Source: Streptomyces sp. NBC_01428
GTDB taxonomy: Bacteria > Actinomycetota > Actinomycetes > Streptomycetales > Streptomycetaceae
Assembly (NCBI RefSeq): GCF_036231965.1
Contig: NZ_CP109499.1
Span: forward strand, 1,364,001-1,428,000
Direction of reading: 5' to 3'
Length of the DNA stretch: 64,000 bases
The notes under the pieces were generated by a model, which was not told the DNA's origin, made no database searches, and worked only from the letters and a program-made list of their open reading frames with translations. How positions within the stretch are numbered: the first letter of the stretch is position 1; every line of letters begins with the position of its first letter. Positions 47,244 to 55,156 of this stretch are shown here, piece by piece. The position numbers and the translations under genes are program-made.

Positions 47244-48953
47244 ATGCCGACACCCACGCAGCCGAGTCCGCCCGTCGCCGAGGACGGACCGGCCCCGCCG
47301 GTCGACGGTCTGCGCTTACGGGCGCGCCGGATTTCCCAGGAGGTGCGCGGCGCCGGGCGCGTCCTGCACGACCTGTCGTTCGACGTGGCGCCGGGGCGGC
47401 TGACCGTGATCGCCGGAAGCAGCGGCGCGGGCAAGACGGTGCTGCTCCAGACGCTCGCGGGGCTGCGTCGGCCCACCGCGGGCGAGGTGCTGCACGACGG
47501 TGCCCCGCCCGGGGCGCCGGGTCCGGAGTTCGGCTTCGTGCCGCAGGAGGACATCATCCACCGCGAGCTGCCGCTGGGCCGGACGCTCCGGTACGCGGCC
47601 GGTCTGCGGATGCCGCCGGGCACGCCGGCGGAGACCGTGGCCGCGGACGTGGACCGGGTCCTGGAGACGCTGGGGCTGATCCACCGGGCCTCGACGCCGG
47701 TCCGCGCGTTGAGCGGCGGTGAACGCAAACGGGCCTCCATCGCCGTCGAGTTGCTCACCCGGCCGCGGGTGATCTTCCTCGACGAACCGACCTCGGGACT
47801 CGACCCGGTCACCGGGGCGGCGCTGCTGCGGACCCTGCGCGCGCTGGCCGAGGACGGCACCACCGTGGTGCTGACCACGCACGTCCTCGCCGACCTGCTC
47901 CGCTGCGACCAGGTCGTGTTCCTCGCCCCGGGCGGACAGCTCGCGTACGCGGGTGAACCGGCCGCTCTCCGCGAGGCGTTCGGTGTCGGCACGGTCGAGG
48001 AGGTGTACGAGGCGGTGGCCGACGGCGTGCGCGTCGAGGGCACCACTCCGGAGGAGACTCCACGAGCCGGGACGAACTCCGCTCCCCCGCGCGGCAGTCG
48101 TGTCGGCGCCCTGCGGCAGTGGGCGCTGCTTTCCCGCAGGGGAACGGCGCTGCTGCTGCACAGCAGGCTGTCGGTCGCCGTCCTGGCCGGTTCGCCGGTG
48201 ATGATCGTCGCGATGTTCGCTGTGCTGTTCCGGGCCGGTGCCTTCGATCCGGCGTCGCCGGATCCGGGTTCGACCGCGATGATCATGTTCTGGATCGCGT
48301 TCGGCGCCTTCTTCTTCGGGCTGACCTACGGGCTGCTCCAGATCTGCACCGAACTGCCGGTGCTGCGCAGGGAATGGCTGGCCGGGCTGCGGATCGGCCC
48401 GTACATCGCCTCGAAACTGACCACCATGCTGCCCGTGCTCGCGGTCGCGGACGCGCTGCTGCTGCTTGTCCTGCGCGCCGTGGACCGGCTGCCTCCGGCG
48501 GGCTGGGACACGTACGGCTCGCTGTTCGTGACGAGTGTGCTGGCCTCGGCCGCCGCTCTGGCGCTCGGGCTTCTCGCCTCCGCGGTGGTGTCGGAGCCCG
48601 GTCAGGCGACCCTGATGCTGCCCCTGCTGTGTTTTCCCCAGGTGCTGTTCTCGGGGGCGTTCGTGCCGGTCCCCCGGATGACCGGTGCCGGGCAGGCCGT
48701 CAGCTGGGCCATGACGAACCGTTGGGCGTTCGAGGCGCTGGGCAGCGGCGTGGGGCTGGAGCGGCTCTGGCGCACCGGCGACTCCCCGCTCGGACCTCCG
48801 CTGCTGGCGTCCTACGGCGACTCGTTCGGCCATCCGGCGGCCCGCGGCTGGCTGATCCTTGCCGGCTTCGCGCTGCTGTTCACGACCCTGACGTGGGTCG
48901 TCCTGGTCCGCCGGTGCCGCGAGGGAGCCGTCCGCAGCCGGGACGGCCGGTGA
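47244..48953 (+). CDS. ABCG-type half transporter (ATPase-permease fusion)
   Basis: 569-residue protein joining an ABC ATPase domain (Walker A GSSGAGKT, signature LSGGERKR, Walker B VIFLDEPTSGLDP) to a C-terminal ABC-2 type membrane domain with about six segments from residue 305. The ATPase-first order and the length match ABCG/White-like exporters, which work as dimers; substrates of the bacterial members are largely unknown. Leu25 is encoded by TTA (47316-47318), so translation should depend on bldA. The ATG at 47244 is preceded by no strong ribosome-binding site. Confidence 0.88.
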   Translation: MPTPTQPSPPVAEDGPAPPVDGLRLRARRISQEVRGAGRVLHDLSFDVAPGRLTVIAGSSGAGKTVLLQTLAGLRRPTAGEVLHDGAPPGAPGPEFGFVPQEDIIHRELPLGRTLRYAAGLRMPPGTPAETVAADVDRVLETLGLIHRASTPVRALSGGERKRASIAVELLTRPRVIFLDEPTSGLDPVTGAALLRTLRALAEDGTTVVLTTHVLADLLRCDQVVFLAPGGQLAYAGEPAALREAFGVGTVEEVYEAVADGVRVEGTTPEETPRAGTNSAPPRGSRVGALRQWALLSRRGTALLLHSRLSVAVLAGSPVMIVAMFAVLFRAGAFDPASPDPGSTAMIMFWIAFGAFFFGLTYGLLQICTELPVLRREWLAGLRIGPYIASKLTTMLPVLAVADALLLLVLRAVDRLPPAGWDTYGSLFVTSVLASAAALALGLLASAVVSEPGQATLMLPLLCFPQVLFSGAFVPVPRMTGAGQAVSWAMTNRWAFEALGSGVGLERLWRTGDSPLGPPLLASYGDSFGHPAARGWLILAGFALLFTTLTWVVLVRRCREGAVRSRDGR

Positions 48954-49022
48954 AGGCGTCCCGGGCCGCGGCTCGGCGCGGACACCCGGCCGGCCGCGAC
49001 ACCTGAGGCACCACCAACGGGG

Positions 49023-49063
49023 CGGGTCCGGGGCGGAGTTGCGCCTCGCCCACCCCGAACCCG
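49023..49063. terminator. Hairpin between convergent genes
   Basis: Arms 49023-49033 and 49053-49063 pair with one mismatch around 19 bases, between stops at 48953 and 49083. Confidence 0.5.
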
Positions 49064-49082
49064 ACCGGCGCACCCTCCGGAA

Positions 49083-50591
49083 TCAGCACCCCATCCGCGC
49101 CGCCAGGCCCGTGCTGCCCGGCACGCGGTCACGGTAGGTCTCCACGACGAAGGCCAGGAAGGTCGCGATGTCGGCGGGCTGGGAGGACACCCCGACCGAC
49201 ACGCGGACGGCTCCGGCGGAGGGGAGCTGGAGGAGATCCAGGTACTCCTCCAGGGAGCGGGGCAGTCCGCGTGCCGCCGAGTGGAGCCGGCGCAGCGGCA
49301 GGGCGAACGCCGCCTCGCCGGCGCCCGGGTTGCAGAAGCAGCCGGTGCGCAGGGAGATGCCCCGTGCGGCGCTGTCCCGGGTGACGACCCGCTCGTCGAC
49401 GACGGTGCCGTCCGCTCCGAGCAGGTTCAGGGCGACCGTGCCGCCGCGGCCGGTGGCGGCGGTGTCGTCGGGACCGTACACCCGGACCATCGGGGAGCCG
49501 TCGCTGTGCCGCAACGCGCGGAGTCCGGTGAGGAGTTGGCCGGTCAGGGCGGTGACGTGGGTGTGTACCCGGTCCATCCCGACGTCCGCGATCCAGCGCA
49601 GGCCCGCCGTCACGTCGGGCACGGAGAGGAAGTTGACCGTGCCGTCCTCGAAGGCCGCCTCGTCGTCGGCGAGGACGTGCCACTGCGCCTGGGCGCTGAC
49701 CGCGTAGATGGTGCCGCCCGAGAACCAGGGCCGACGGAGCCGGGAGAGCGCCTCGCGGCGCGCTATCAGGCTGCCGATCCCCGTCGGGTGCCCGAACACC
49801 TTGTACCAGCTGACCACCGTGAAGTCCGGGTGGTGGGTGGAGAGATCGAGGCGGTTGGCCGGTATGAAGGCGGCCACGTCGAGCAGGACGTCGTACCCCT
49901 GCTGCTGCGCGCGCTCGATCCAGTCCAGGGAGTGCTGGACGCCGGTGAAGTTGCTCTGGGCCGGGTAGGCCAGCAGTCCCCGGCGGCCGGTGTCGCCGCT
50001 CGTCTTGCGGCGGAGGCCGAGGCGCCCGCGTAACAGGCCGCTTCCGGCGCGCGCCAGGATGCCGCGGCCCGGTGCGGACAGGGCGGCGCGCAGCCGCTCC
50101 TGATCCATCTGGAGGCCGCTTCCGCTCACCGGCACATAGGCCGTGGTGGCGCCGCGCGCCCGCGCGTACTCGCGCAGTCCGTTGACGGAGTTGTGGTTGT
50201 CGAGCGACATGACGAGTCGGCTGCCGCGGGTGAACGGGTACGCCTCGCCGACCAGGCGCAGGGCGCCCGTCGCGTTGGGGGTGAAGACGACCGCGTACTC
50301 GGCGGGGTCGGCGTCGAAGTGACGCAGGACGGCCCGGCGCGCCTCCGAGAGCAGGAGGCCCGAGGCGCGGGAGGCCGGGCTCTCGGAGTGCGGATTGCCG
50401 AACAGGCCGCCGGTGATCCGCTCCGCGCTGCCGGTGACGAGGGAGCGCGGCGGCAGTCCGGCGCCCGTGTGGTCGAGGTAGGTGTGGCCGCCCTCGTCGA
50501 GGTAGCCGAACTCACGCGCGCGCAGGTCCGCGAAGCTCGCGGGCCTGTCCGCCGTTCCGGATATGGAGCCTTCCGCGGGTGCCTTCTCCAT
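49083..50591 (-). CDS. Aminotransferase class V, MOCOS-like sulfurase domain
   Basis: 502-residue PLP enzyme resembling the N-terminal domain of molybdenum cofactor sulfurase. The YLDEGGHTYLDHTGAGLPP start, SLDNHNSVNGLREYARARGA, PLP-binding Lys in SWYKVFGHPTGIGSLI, and RTGCFCNPGAGE near the end, with the catalytic cysteine, are all MOCOS features. The C-terminal MOSC domain is absent, so it is a stand-alone sulfurase or desulfurase; no molybdenum enzyme is adjacent. Leu187 is a TTA codon (50033-50031), so expression should depend on bldA. ATG at 50591; its ribosome-binding site is weak. Confidence 0.85.
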   Translation of the reverse strand: MEKAPAEGSISGTADRPASFADLRAREFGYLDEGGHTYLDHTGAGLPPRSLVTGSAERITGGLFGNPHSESPASRASGLLLSEARRAVLRHFDADPAEYAVVFTPNATGALRLVGEAYPFTRGSRLVMSLDNHNSVNGLREYARARGATTAYVPVSGSGLQMDQERLRAALSAPGRGILARAGSGLLRGRLGLRRKTSGDTGRRGLLAYPAQSNFTGVQHSLDWIERAQQQGYDVLLDVAAFIPANRLDLSTHHPDFTVVSWYKVFGHPTGIGSLIARREALSRLRRPWFSGGTIYAVSAQAQWHVLADDEAAFEDGTVNFLSVPDVTAGLRWIADVGMDRVHTHVTALTGQLLTGLRALRHSDGSPMVRVYGPDDTAATGRGGTVALNLLGADGTVVDERVVTRDSAARGISLRTGCFCNPGAGEAAFALPLRRLHSAARGLPRSLEEYLDLLQLPSAGAVRVSVGVSSQPADIATFLAFVVETYRDRVPGSTGLAARMGC

Positions 50592-50759
50592 CGCTGTCCC
50601 CTCCGCCCGGCCGGACGGGGACGCGGGCCACCGACCGGCACTTCATGAAGTTTCAACAAAGCTCTGTGTACGGTCCGGTTCGTCCCTGTGCCGGGCCCGC
50701 GATCGGTGGTTGGGTGGTCCCCGGCCATGCCATCCAACACGCAGGAGAGCCCCGCAGCC

Positions 50760-50975
50760 ATGAGCAACCCCTATACCTACGAGTACAAGGTCGTCACCTT
50801 CCGTGAGTCGCTGATCGGCGACGCGCTGGACAGCGGCAAGCTGGAGAAGGTCCTGAACAAGCACGCCGAGGACGGCTGGGCGCTCAAGGCGATCACCTCC
50901 GCCGACGTCAAGGGGCGCATAGGCCCCGGCGCCGTCGAGGGTCTGCTGCTCACCCTGGAGCGGCCGCGCGGCTGA
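50760..50975 (+). CDS. DUF4177 domain protein
   Basis: 71-residue protein with the DUF4177 pattern: YEYKVVTFRESL at the start, LEKVLNKHAEDGWALKAI in the middle, then a short strand and LLLTLERP at the end. These small alpha/beta proteins of unknown function are common in bacteria. I chose ATG 50760 because it directly precedes the conserved YEYKVV strand; ATG 50727 would add 11 residues. AGGAGAG lies about 11 bases upstream. Divergent from the MOCOS-like gene. Confidence 0.85.
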   Translation: MSNPYTYEYKVVTFRESLIGDALDSGKLEKVLNKHAEDGWALKAITSADVKGRIGPGAVEGLLLTLERPRG

Positions 50976-51049
50976 CTCCGCGCCGTGCGGGGAGCGCCGA
51001 GCCGGGAGATGCTGGAGCCGATGGGACAGCGGATCCGCAGGTGCTTTTG

Positions 51050-51090
51050 AGCCGTCGGAGGCCTTCCGGCACGGAGGGCCTCCGACGGCT
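51050..51090 (+). terminator. Strong hairpin terminator
   Basis: A 19-base stem (51050-51068 with 51072-51090) with one G-U pair and a three-base loop, 75 bases after the DUF4177 gene. Confidence 0.85.
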
Positions 51091-51166
51091 GGGCGACGTC
51101 CGGTGCCGGGCGAGTGCCCTGCACCCCCCGCGACCGCTGCCGGCCAGACGTCAGGACGGTCACTCG

Positions 51167-51976
51167 ATGCAGAGCGATGGAACACTCACCCCCGATGTCG
51201 TCACCAGCAGTTCGGTGTCCGGAGCACCGTGCTGGGTCAGCCTGACCACACGCGACCTGAAGGAAGCCCAGGGCTTCTACACCGCGGTCCTCGGCTGGCA
51301 CTGGTCCTCGGCCACCAGGATGGGTGACGGGTACCGGGTCGCCCGGGCGAACGGCATCCCGGTCGCCGGTGTCTCGGAGGTCGACTTCGTGGCGCGGACG
51401 GCGGTCGCCTGGATCCCGTACTTCGCCGTGTCCTCGGCGGACGAGACGGTGGCCCGCAGCCAGGAGCGCGGCGGCACCACCGCCGTGGGACCGATCTCGC
51501 TCCCGCCGGGGCGGGCCGCGCTGCTGGCGGACCGCGACGGCGCGGTCTTCGGCATCTGGGAGGGCCAGCTCGTGACCGGCTGGGAGCGCTGGCGGCAGGC
51601 GGCCCCGTCGTACGTACGGCTGCACACCCGGGACGCCTTCGACGCGGCCATCTTCTACGGGGAGGTCCTGCGGTGGGCGTCCGCGGCCCCCGGCGGCTGC
51701 GAGGTGCACTACGAGGGCAACGAGGTCGTGCTGCGCAGCGGCGACGACGTGGTGGCCCGGATCTACTCCGGAGCGGTCGAGTCGGGCCCCGACCCGACGG
51801 TGCGGCCGCACTGGCAGGTCCACTTCGCGGTGGACGACGTCGAGGCCTGCGTCCGCGCGGCCCGCGACCACGGCGGCACAGCCCACCAGCAGGGGTTCGG
51901 CTCGATGGAGGCGATCCTCACCGATCCGGACGGGGCGCGCTTCACCGTGACCTCCCGGGACCGGGTCGCCGGATGA
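51167..51976 (+). CDS. VOC family protein (two glyoxalase-like modules)
   Basis: 269-residue protein with two vicinal-oxygen-chelate modules of about 125 residues each (GAPCWVSLTTRDLKEAQGFYTAVLGW near residue 20; SYVRLHTRDAFDAAIFYGEVLRW near residue 145), each with the beta-alpha-beta-beta-beta layout. Such tandem VOC proteins are often antibiotic-resistance or dioxygenase-like, but in Streptomyces most are of unknown role; the metal ligands cannot be assigned by eye. ATG at 51167 has AGGACGG upstream. No cofactor or substrate is implied by neighbours. Confidence 0.88.
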   Translation: MQSDGTLTPDVVTSSSVSGAPCWVSLTTRDLKEAQGFYTAVLGWHWSSATRMGDGYRVARANGIPVAGVSEVDFVARTAVAWIPYFAVSSADETVARSQERGGTTAVGPISLPPGRAALLADRDGAVFGIWEGQLVTGWERWRQAAPSYVRLHTRDAFDAAIFYGEVLRWASAAPGGCEVHYEGNEVVLRSGDDVVARIYSGAVESGPDPTVRPHWQVHFAVDDVEACVRAARDHGGTAHQQGFGSMEAILTDPDGARFTVTSRDRVAG

Positions 51977-52171
51977 CCCGGCCGGACGCCGACGCCGCCT
52001 GACGTGACAGGCCGCCTCCCTGCCGGGCGCCGGCCGCCTCCCGAGAATCCACACCCCCTACGACGCGACGGATTACTCCGTTCGGGCTCCAATGGAAGGT
52101 GACGGGATACCACCGGAACGACAGGTGCCGCCGACCCCCGCGGTTTCGCGGCGGCCCGATGGAGGTCCGCG

Positions 52172-52624
52172 ATGCCCACTGCTCTCCGGCTCCTGCCCGC
52201 CCTCTCCCCCGAGCACCGCGAACGGCTCATGGGGGTGGCGCGCGAGGTCTCCTTCCCCGCCGACGGTCCGATCTTCGAGGCGGGCGGCACCGCCGACCGC
52301 TTCTGGGTGGTCCGCTCCGGGACGGTGTCCCTGTACCAGCGGGTCATCGCCGAACGCCGCATCACCGTCGCGCAGCTAGGCCCCGGAGACCTGCTGGGCT
52401 GGTCCTGGCTGTTCCGCCCGCACACCTGGGACTTCGGAGCGGAGGCGTTCAGCCCCGTCCGCGCCTACGAGTTCGACGCCACCGAGGTACGGGCCCTGTG
52501 CGACCAGGACCCGACCCTGGAGCTGTCGCTGACCCGGACCATCGGCGCCATCCTGGCGAACCGCCTGGAGACCACCCGGGCGGCCCTCATCGAGCACTAC
52601 GCGCGCCACGGCGGCAGCGGCTAG
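52172..52624 (+). CDS. Cyclic-nucleotide-binding-domain protein without HTH
   Basis: 150-residue protein consisting almost only of a Crp/Fnr-type cyclic-nucleotide-binding fold. The start LRLLPALSPEHRERLMGVAREVSFPADGPIFEAGGTADRFWVVRSG and the beta-roll part with LGPGDLLGWSWLFRPHTWDFG are clear. The DNA-binding helix-turn-helix of Crp is absent: after the fold the protein ends with about 25 residues of a helix. The RxA cAMP-binding signature is not intact (the loop reads AEAFSPVRAYEF). It may bind another protein or ligand. A similar domain occurs in the kinase at 56830. ATG 52172 is typical. Confidence 0.8.
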   Translation: MPTALRLLPALSPEHRERLMGVAREVSFPADGPIFEAGGTADRFWVVRSGTVSLYQRVIAERRITVAQLGPGDLLGWSWLFRPHTWDFGAEAFSPVRAYEFDATEVRALCDQDPTLELSLTRTIGAILANRLETTRAALIEHYARHGGSG

Positions 52625-52630
52625 GAGACC

Positions 52631-52681
52631 CGCGGGCCGGCCGGCCGAGGCTCCCCCCGGGGTGTCTGCCGGCCGCCCGCG
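52631..52681 (+). terminator. Imperfect hairpin terminator
   Basis: Arms 52631-52645 and 52668-52681 pair with one bulge, just after the cyclic-nucleotide-domain gene stop. Confidence 0.6.
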
Positions 52682-52741
52682 ACGGGAGCACCTGCCCCGC
52701 CTCCACGCGACGGAGCGGCCGGGCTGGGATAGGAAGTCCGT

Positions 52742-53557
52742 ATGGACGACACTCTCGACTCCGCGGCCTCCCCCGACTCCTTCGAGCTGCTGCCCGGCGC
52801 GGTCCACTCGCCCGTGATCCTGCACGTGCCGCACTCCGCCCGGGAGATCCCGACGCCGGTCCGCGCCGGGATCGTTCTCGGCGACGCGGCGCTGGAGGGC
52901 GAGCTGGACCACATCACGGACGCGCACACCGACGAGCTGGCGGCGGCCGTGGCCGAGGGGGCCGGGCTCACCCCCTGGCGTTTCGTGAACCGGCTCTCCC
53001 GGCTCGTGGTCGACCCGGAGCGGTTCCCGGACGACCGGGAGGAGATGCTGGCGGCCGGGATGGGGGCCGTCTACACCCGGACCACGCACCGGGCGCCGCT
53101 GCGACCGGCCGACACCGATCCGGGGCCACTGGTCGACCGCTACTTCCACCCGTACGCGCAGGCGATGACCGACGCGGTCGCCGGCCGGCTCGCCGCCACC
53201 GGGCGGGCCGTGGTCGTCGACATCCACTCCTACCCGACGGCCCGGCTGCCCTACGAGCTGCACGGCGACGGGCCGCGGCCGGCGGTCTGCCTGGGGACCG
53301 ACTCCTTCCACACCCCGCCCGAGCTGGTCGCGCTCGCGGAGAAGGCGTTCGCGGGCCTGGGCGGGGTCGGGATCGACAGCCCCTTCTCGGGCGCCTACGT
53401 GCCCCTGCGGTACTACGAACGGGAACCGGCGGTCACGGCCCTGATGGTGGAGATCCGCAGGGACACGTACATGACCGAGCCGGGCGGCCGGCTGCGCCCC
53501 GGATTCGCGCGGCTGGTCGCGGCACTGACCATGCTCGTCGACACCGCGGGCGGGTAG
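52742..53557 (+). CDS. N-formylglutamate amidohydrolase family protein
   Basis: 271-residue zinc-type amidohydrolase of the HutG/N-formylglutamate deformylase family. Visible motifs: ILHVPHSAREIP (metal His), TDAHTDELA, RFVNRLSRLVVDPERF, VVDIHSYPTARLPYE and, near the end, VEIRRDTYMTEPGG. These enzymes hydrolyse N-formyl-amino acids in histidine degradation; no hut genes are adjacent, so the substrate in vivo is open. ATG 52742 has AGGAAG at a spacing of six. Confidence 0.88.
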   Translation: MDDTLDSAASPDSFELLPGAVHSPVILHVPHSAREIPTPVRAGIVLGDAALEGELDHITDAHTDELAAAVAEGAGLTPWRFVNRLSRLVVDPERFPDDREEMLAAGMGAVYTRTTHRAPLRPADTDPGPLVDRYFHPYAQAMTDAVAGRLAATGRAVVVDIHSYPTARLPYELHGDGPRPAVCLGTDSFHTPPELVALAEKAFAGLGGVGIDSPFSGAYVPLRYYEREPAVTALMVEIRRDTYMTEPGGRLRPGFARLVAALTMLVDTAGG

Positions 53558-53564
53558 CTGCCGG

Positions 53565-53711
53565 AGGGTCCTCTTCAGGTCCAACCACCCGATTTTCAGG
53601 CCGAGTCGGGCGCTGGAGCACCTCGCCGGGCTGGACCTGGACGAGGAGACCGCCGCGCCGTTCCTGTCGGGCGACGCCCGGCGCGTCTTCCGCCCCGGCG
53701 ATCATTCGTAG
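53565..53711 (+). pseudogene. Remnant of an amidohydrolase gene (C-terminal fragment)
   Basis: 48 codons in one frame, ending TAG at 53709-53711, that read like the C-terminal end of an amidohydrolase-2 (ACMSD-like) protein: RVLFRSNHPIF, then RALEHLAGLDLDEETAAPFLSG and DARRVF. The usual pattern is RVLFGSD(H/Y)P...RALE...FLGGNARRVF. There is no start codon or upstream domain; the fragment begins eight bases after the stop of the previous gene. This suggests a deletion that removed the rest of the gene. It is not expected to be translated. Confidence 0.6.
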
Positions 53712-53760
53712 ATGCTGGAGCCGCAACAGCGTTCGATCATGAGGTGAGGGCGGCCCAGTC

Positions 53761-55062
53761 ATGGCTCTGCAGATCAGCGCCACCAACCCGGAGCACCCCG
53801 CGCTCCTGCTCGAACTGCCGTGGCAGCTGCCCCTGGAGGAGTGGCCCGAACACCATCTGGTGCCGCTGCCGCGCGGCATCTCCCGGCACGTGGTGCGCTA
53901 CGCGCGGGCCGGTGACGAGGTGGTGGCCGTCAAGGAACTCGCCGAGCGGCCCGCGGTGCGCGAGTACGAACTGCTCCTCGGTCTGGACCGGTTGAGGATC
54001 CCCGCCGTCGACCCGCTCGCCGTGGTCACCGGGCGTACCGACGCCGCCGGTGAGCCGCTGGAGTCCGTGCTGATCACCCGGCACCTGGGCGGCTCGCTGC
54101 CGTACCGGTCGATGTTCGAGACGACCATGCGGCCCGCCACCATGCACCGGCTGATGGACGCGCTGGCCGTCCTGCTGGTGCGGCTGCACCTGGCCGGCTT
54201 CGCCTGGGGCGACTGCTCGCTGTCGAACACCCTGTTCCGGCGCGATGCCGGCGCCTACGCCGCGTATCTCGTGGACGCCGAGACCGGCGATCTGCATCCC
54301 CAGCTCAGCAGCGGGCAGCGGGAGTACGACCTCGATCTCGCCCGGGTCAACATCAGCGGCGAACTGCTCGACCTGGAGGCGGCCGGCGCGCTGCACCCCT
54401 CGGTGGACCCGATCGAGTTCGGCACGGAGATCTGCGCGCGCTACCGGGGCCTGTGGGAGGAACTGACCCGCACCTCCGTCTATCCGGCGGGCAAGTACCA
54501 CTACATCGACCGCCGTATCCGCCGGCTGAACGATCTCGGGTTCGACGTCGCCGAGATGCAGATCGCGCACTCCTCGGGCGGCGACACGGTCACGTTCGTT
54601 CCCAAGGTCGTCGACGCCGGACATCACCAGCGCCAGCTGCTGCGGCTGACCGGTCTCGACACCGAGGAGAACCAGGCCCGGCGGCTCCTGAACGACCTGG
54701 AGAGCTGGATGGCCACCCAGGACGACTACGCGCCCGCGGGCTCCGGTCACCGCACGGGCGGCGCGCCCGCGGGGTCCGCCCGGCCGGAGGTCCTCGCCCA
54801 CCGCTGGGTCCGGGACGTCTTCCGGCCGACGGTCCGGGCCGTGCCGGCCGAACTGCGGGGATCCATGGACCCGGCCGAGCTGTACCACGAGATCCTCGAG
54901 CACCGCTGGTTCCTGTCCGAGCGCGCCCAGCACGACATCGGCCTGGACACGGCGGTCGAGGACTACGTCGGCACCATCCTCCCGAAGGTCCGGGAGCCCC
55001 TGTCGCCCCAGGTGGACGAGCCCGAGCCGCCCGGTGCCCACCCGGTTCCTGAGCAAAGGTGA
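53761..55062 (+). CDS. DUF4032 domain protein (kinase-like fold)
   Basis: 433-residue protein with an atypical protein-kinase-like N-terminal half: VVAVKELAERPAVREYELL (Lys region), LHLAGFAWGDCSLSNTLFRRDAG (a loop like the catalytic HxDxxxxN, here WGDCSLSN) and AYLVDAETGD (DFG-like). The C-terminal half is the DUF4032 region (KYHYIDRRIRRLNDLGFDVAEMQI). This arrangement is conserved in actinobacteria; activity is unknown but resembles lipopolysaccharide kinase-type folds. ATG at 53761. Followed directly by the redox-signalling operon; the 95-base gap contains a perfect palindrome. Confidence 0.88.
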   Translation: MALQISATNPEHPALLLELPWQLPLEEWPEHHLVPLPRGISRHVVRYARAGDEVVAVKELAERPAVREYELLLGLDRLRIPAVDPLAVVTGRTDAAGEPLESVLITRHLGGSLPYRSMFETTMRPATMHRLMDALAVLLVRLHLAGFAWGDCSLSNTLFRRDAGAYAAYLVDAETGDLHPQLSSGQREYDLDLARVNISGELLDLEAAGALHPSVDPIEFGTEICARYRGLWEELTRTSVYPAGKYHYIDRRIRRLNDLGFDVAEMQIAHSSGGDTVTFVPKVVDAGHHQRQLLRLTGLDTEENQARRLLNDLESWMATQDDYAPAGSGHRTGGAPAGSARPEVLAHRWVRDVFRPTVRAVPAELRGSMDPAELYHEILEHRWFLSERAQHDIGLDTAVEDYVGTILPKVREPLSPQVDEPEPPGAHPVPEQR

Positions 55063-55065
55063 CCG

Positions 55066-55079
55066 ATCGTACATACGAT
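55066..55079. promoter_or_regulatory. Palindromic operator upstream of the REC-flavoprotein operon
   Basis: ATCGTA-CA-TACGAT is a perfect 14-base palindrome, 78 bases before the next start codon. Its right arm, TACGAT, also resembles a -10 element, so a bound regulator would block transcription. Confidence 0.5.
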
Positions 55080-55156
55080 TGGGGCTGTGTCCGCCCGGCG
55101 TGCCTCGCGGCGTCCGTCGGGCGGCGACGCAACTGACCTCTCGGGGTGGGAGACCA

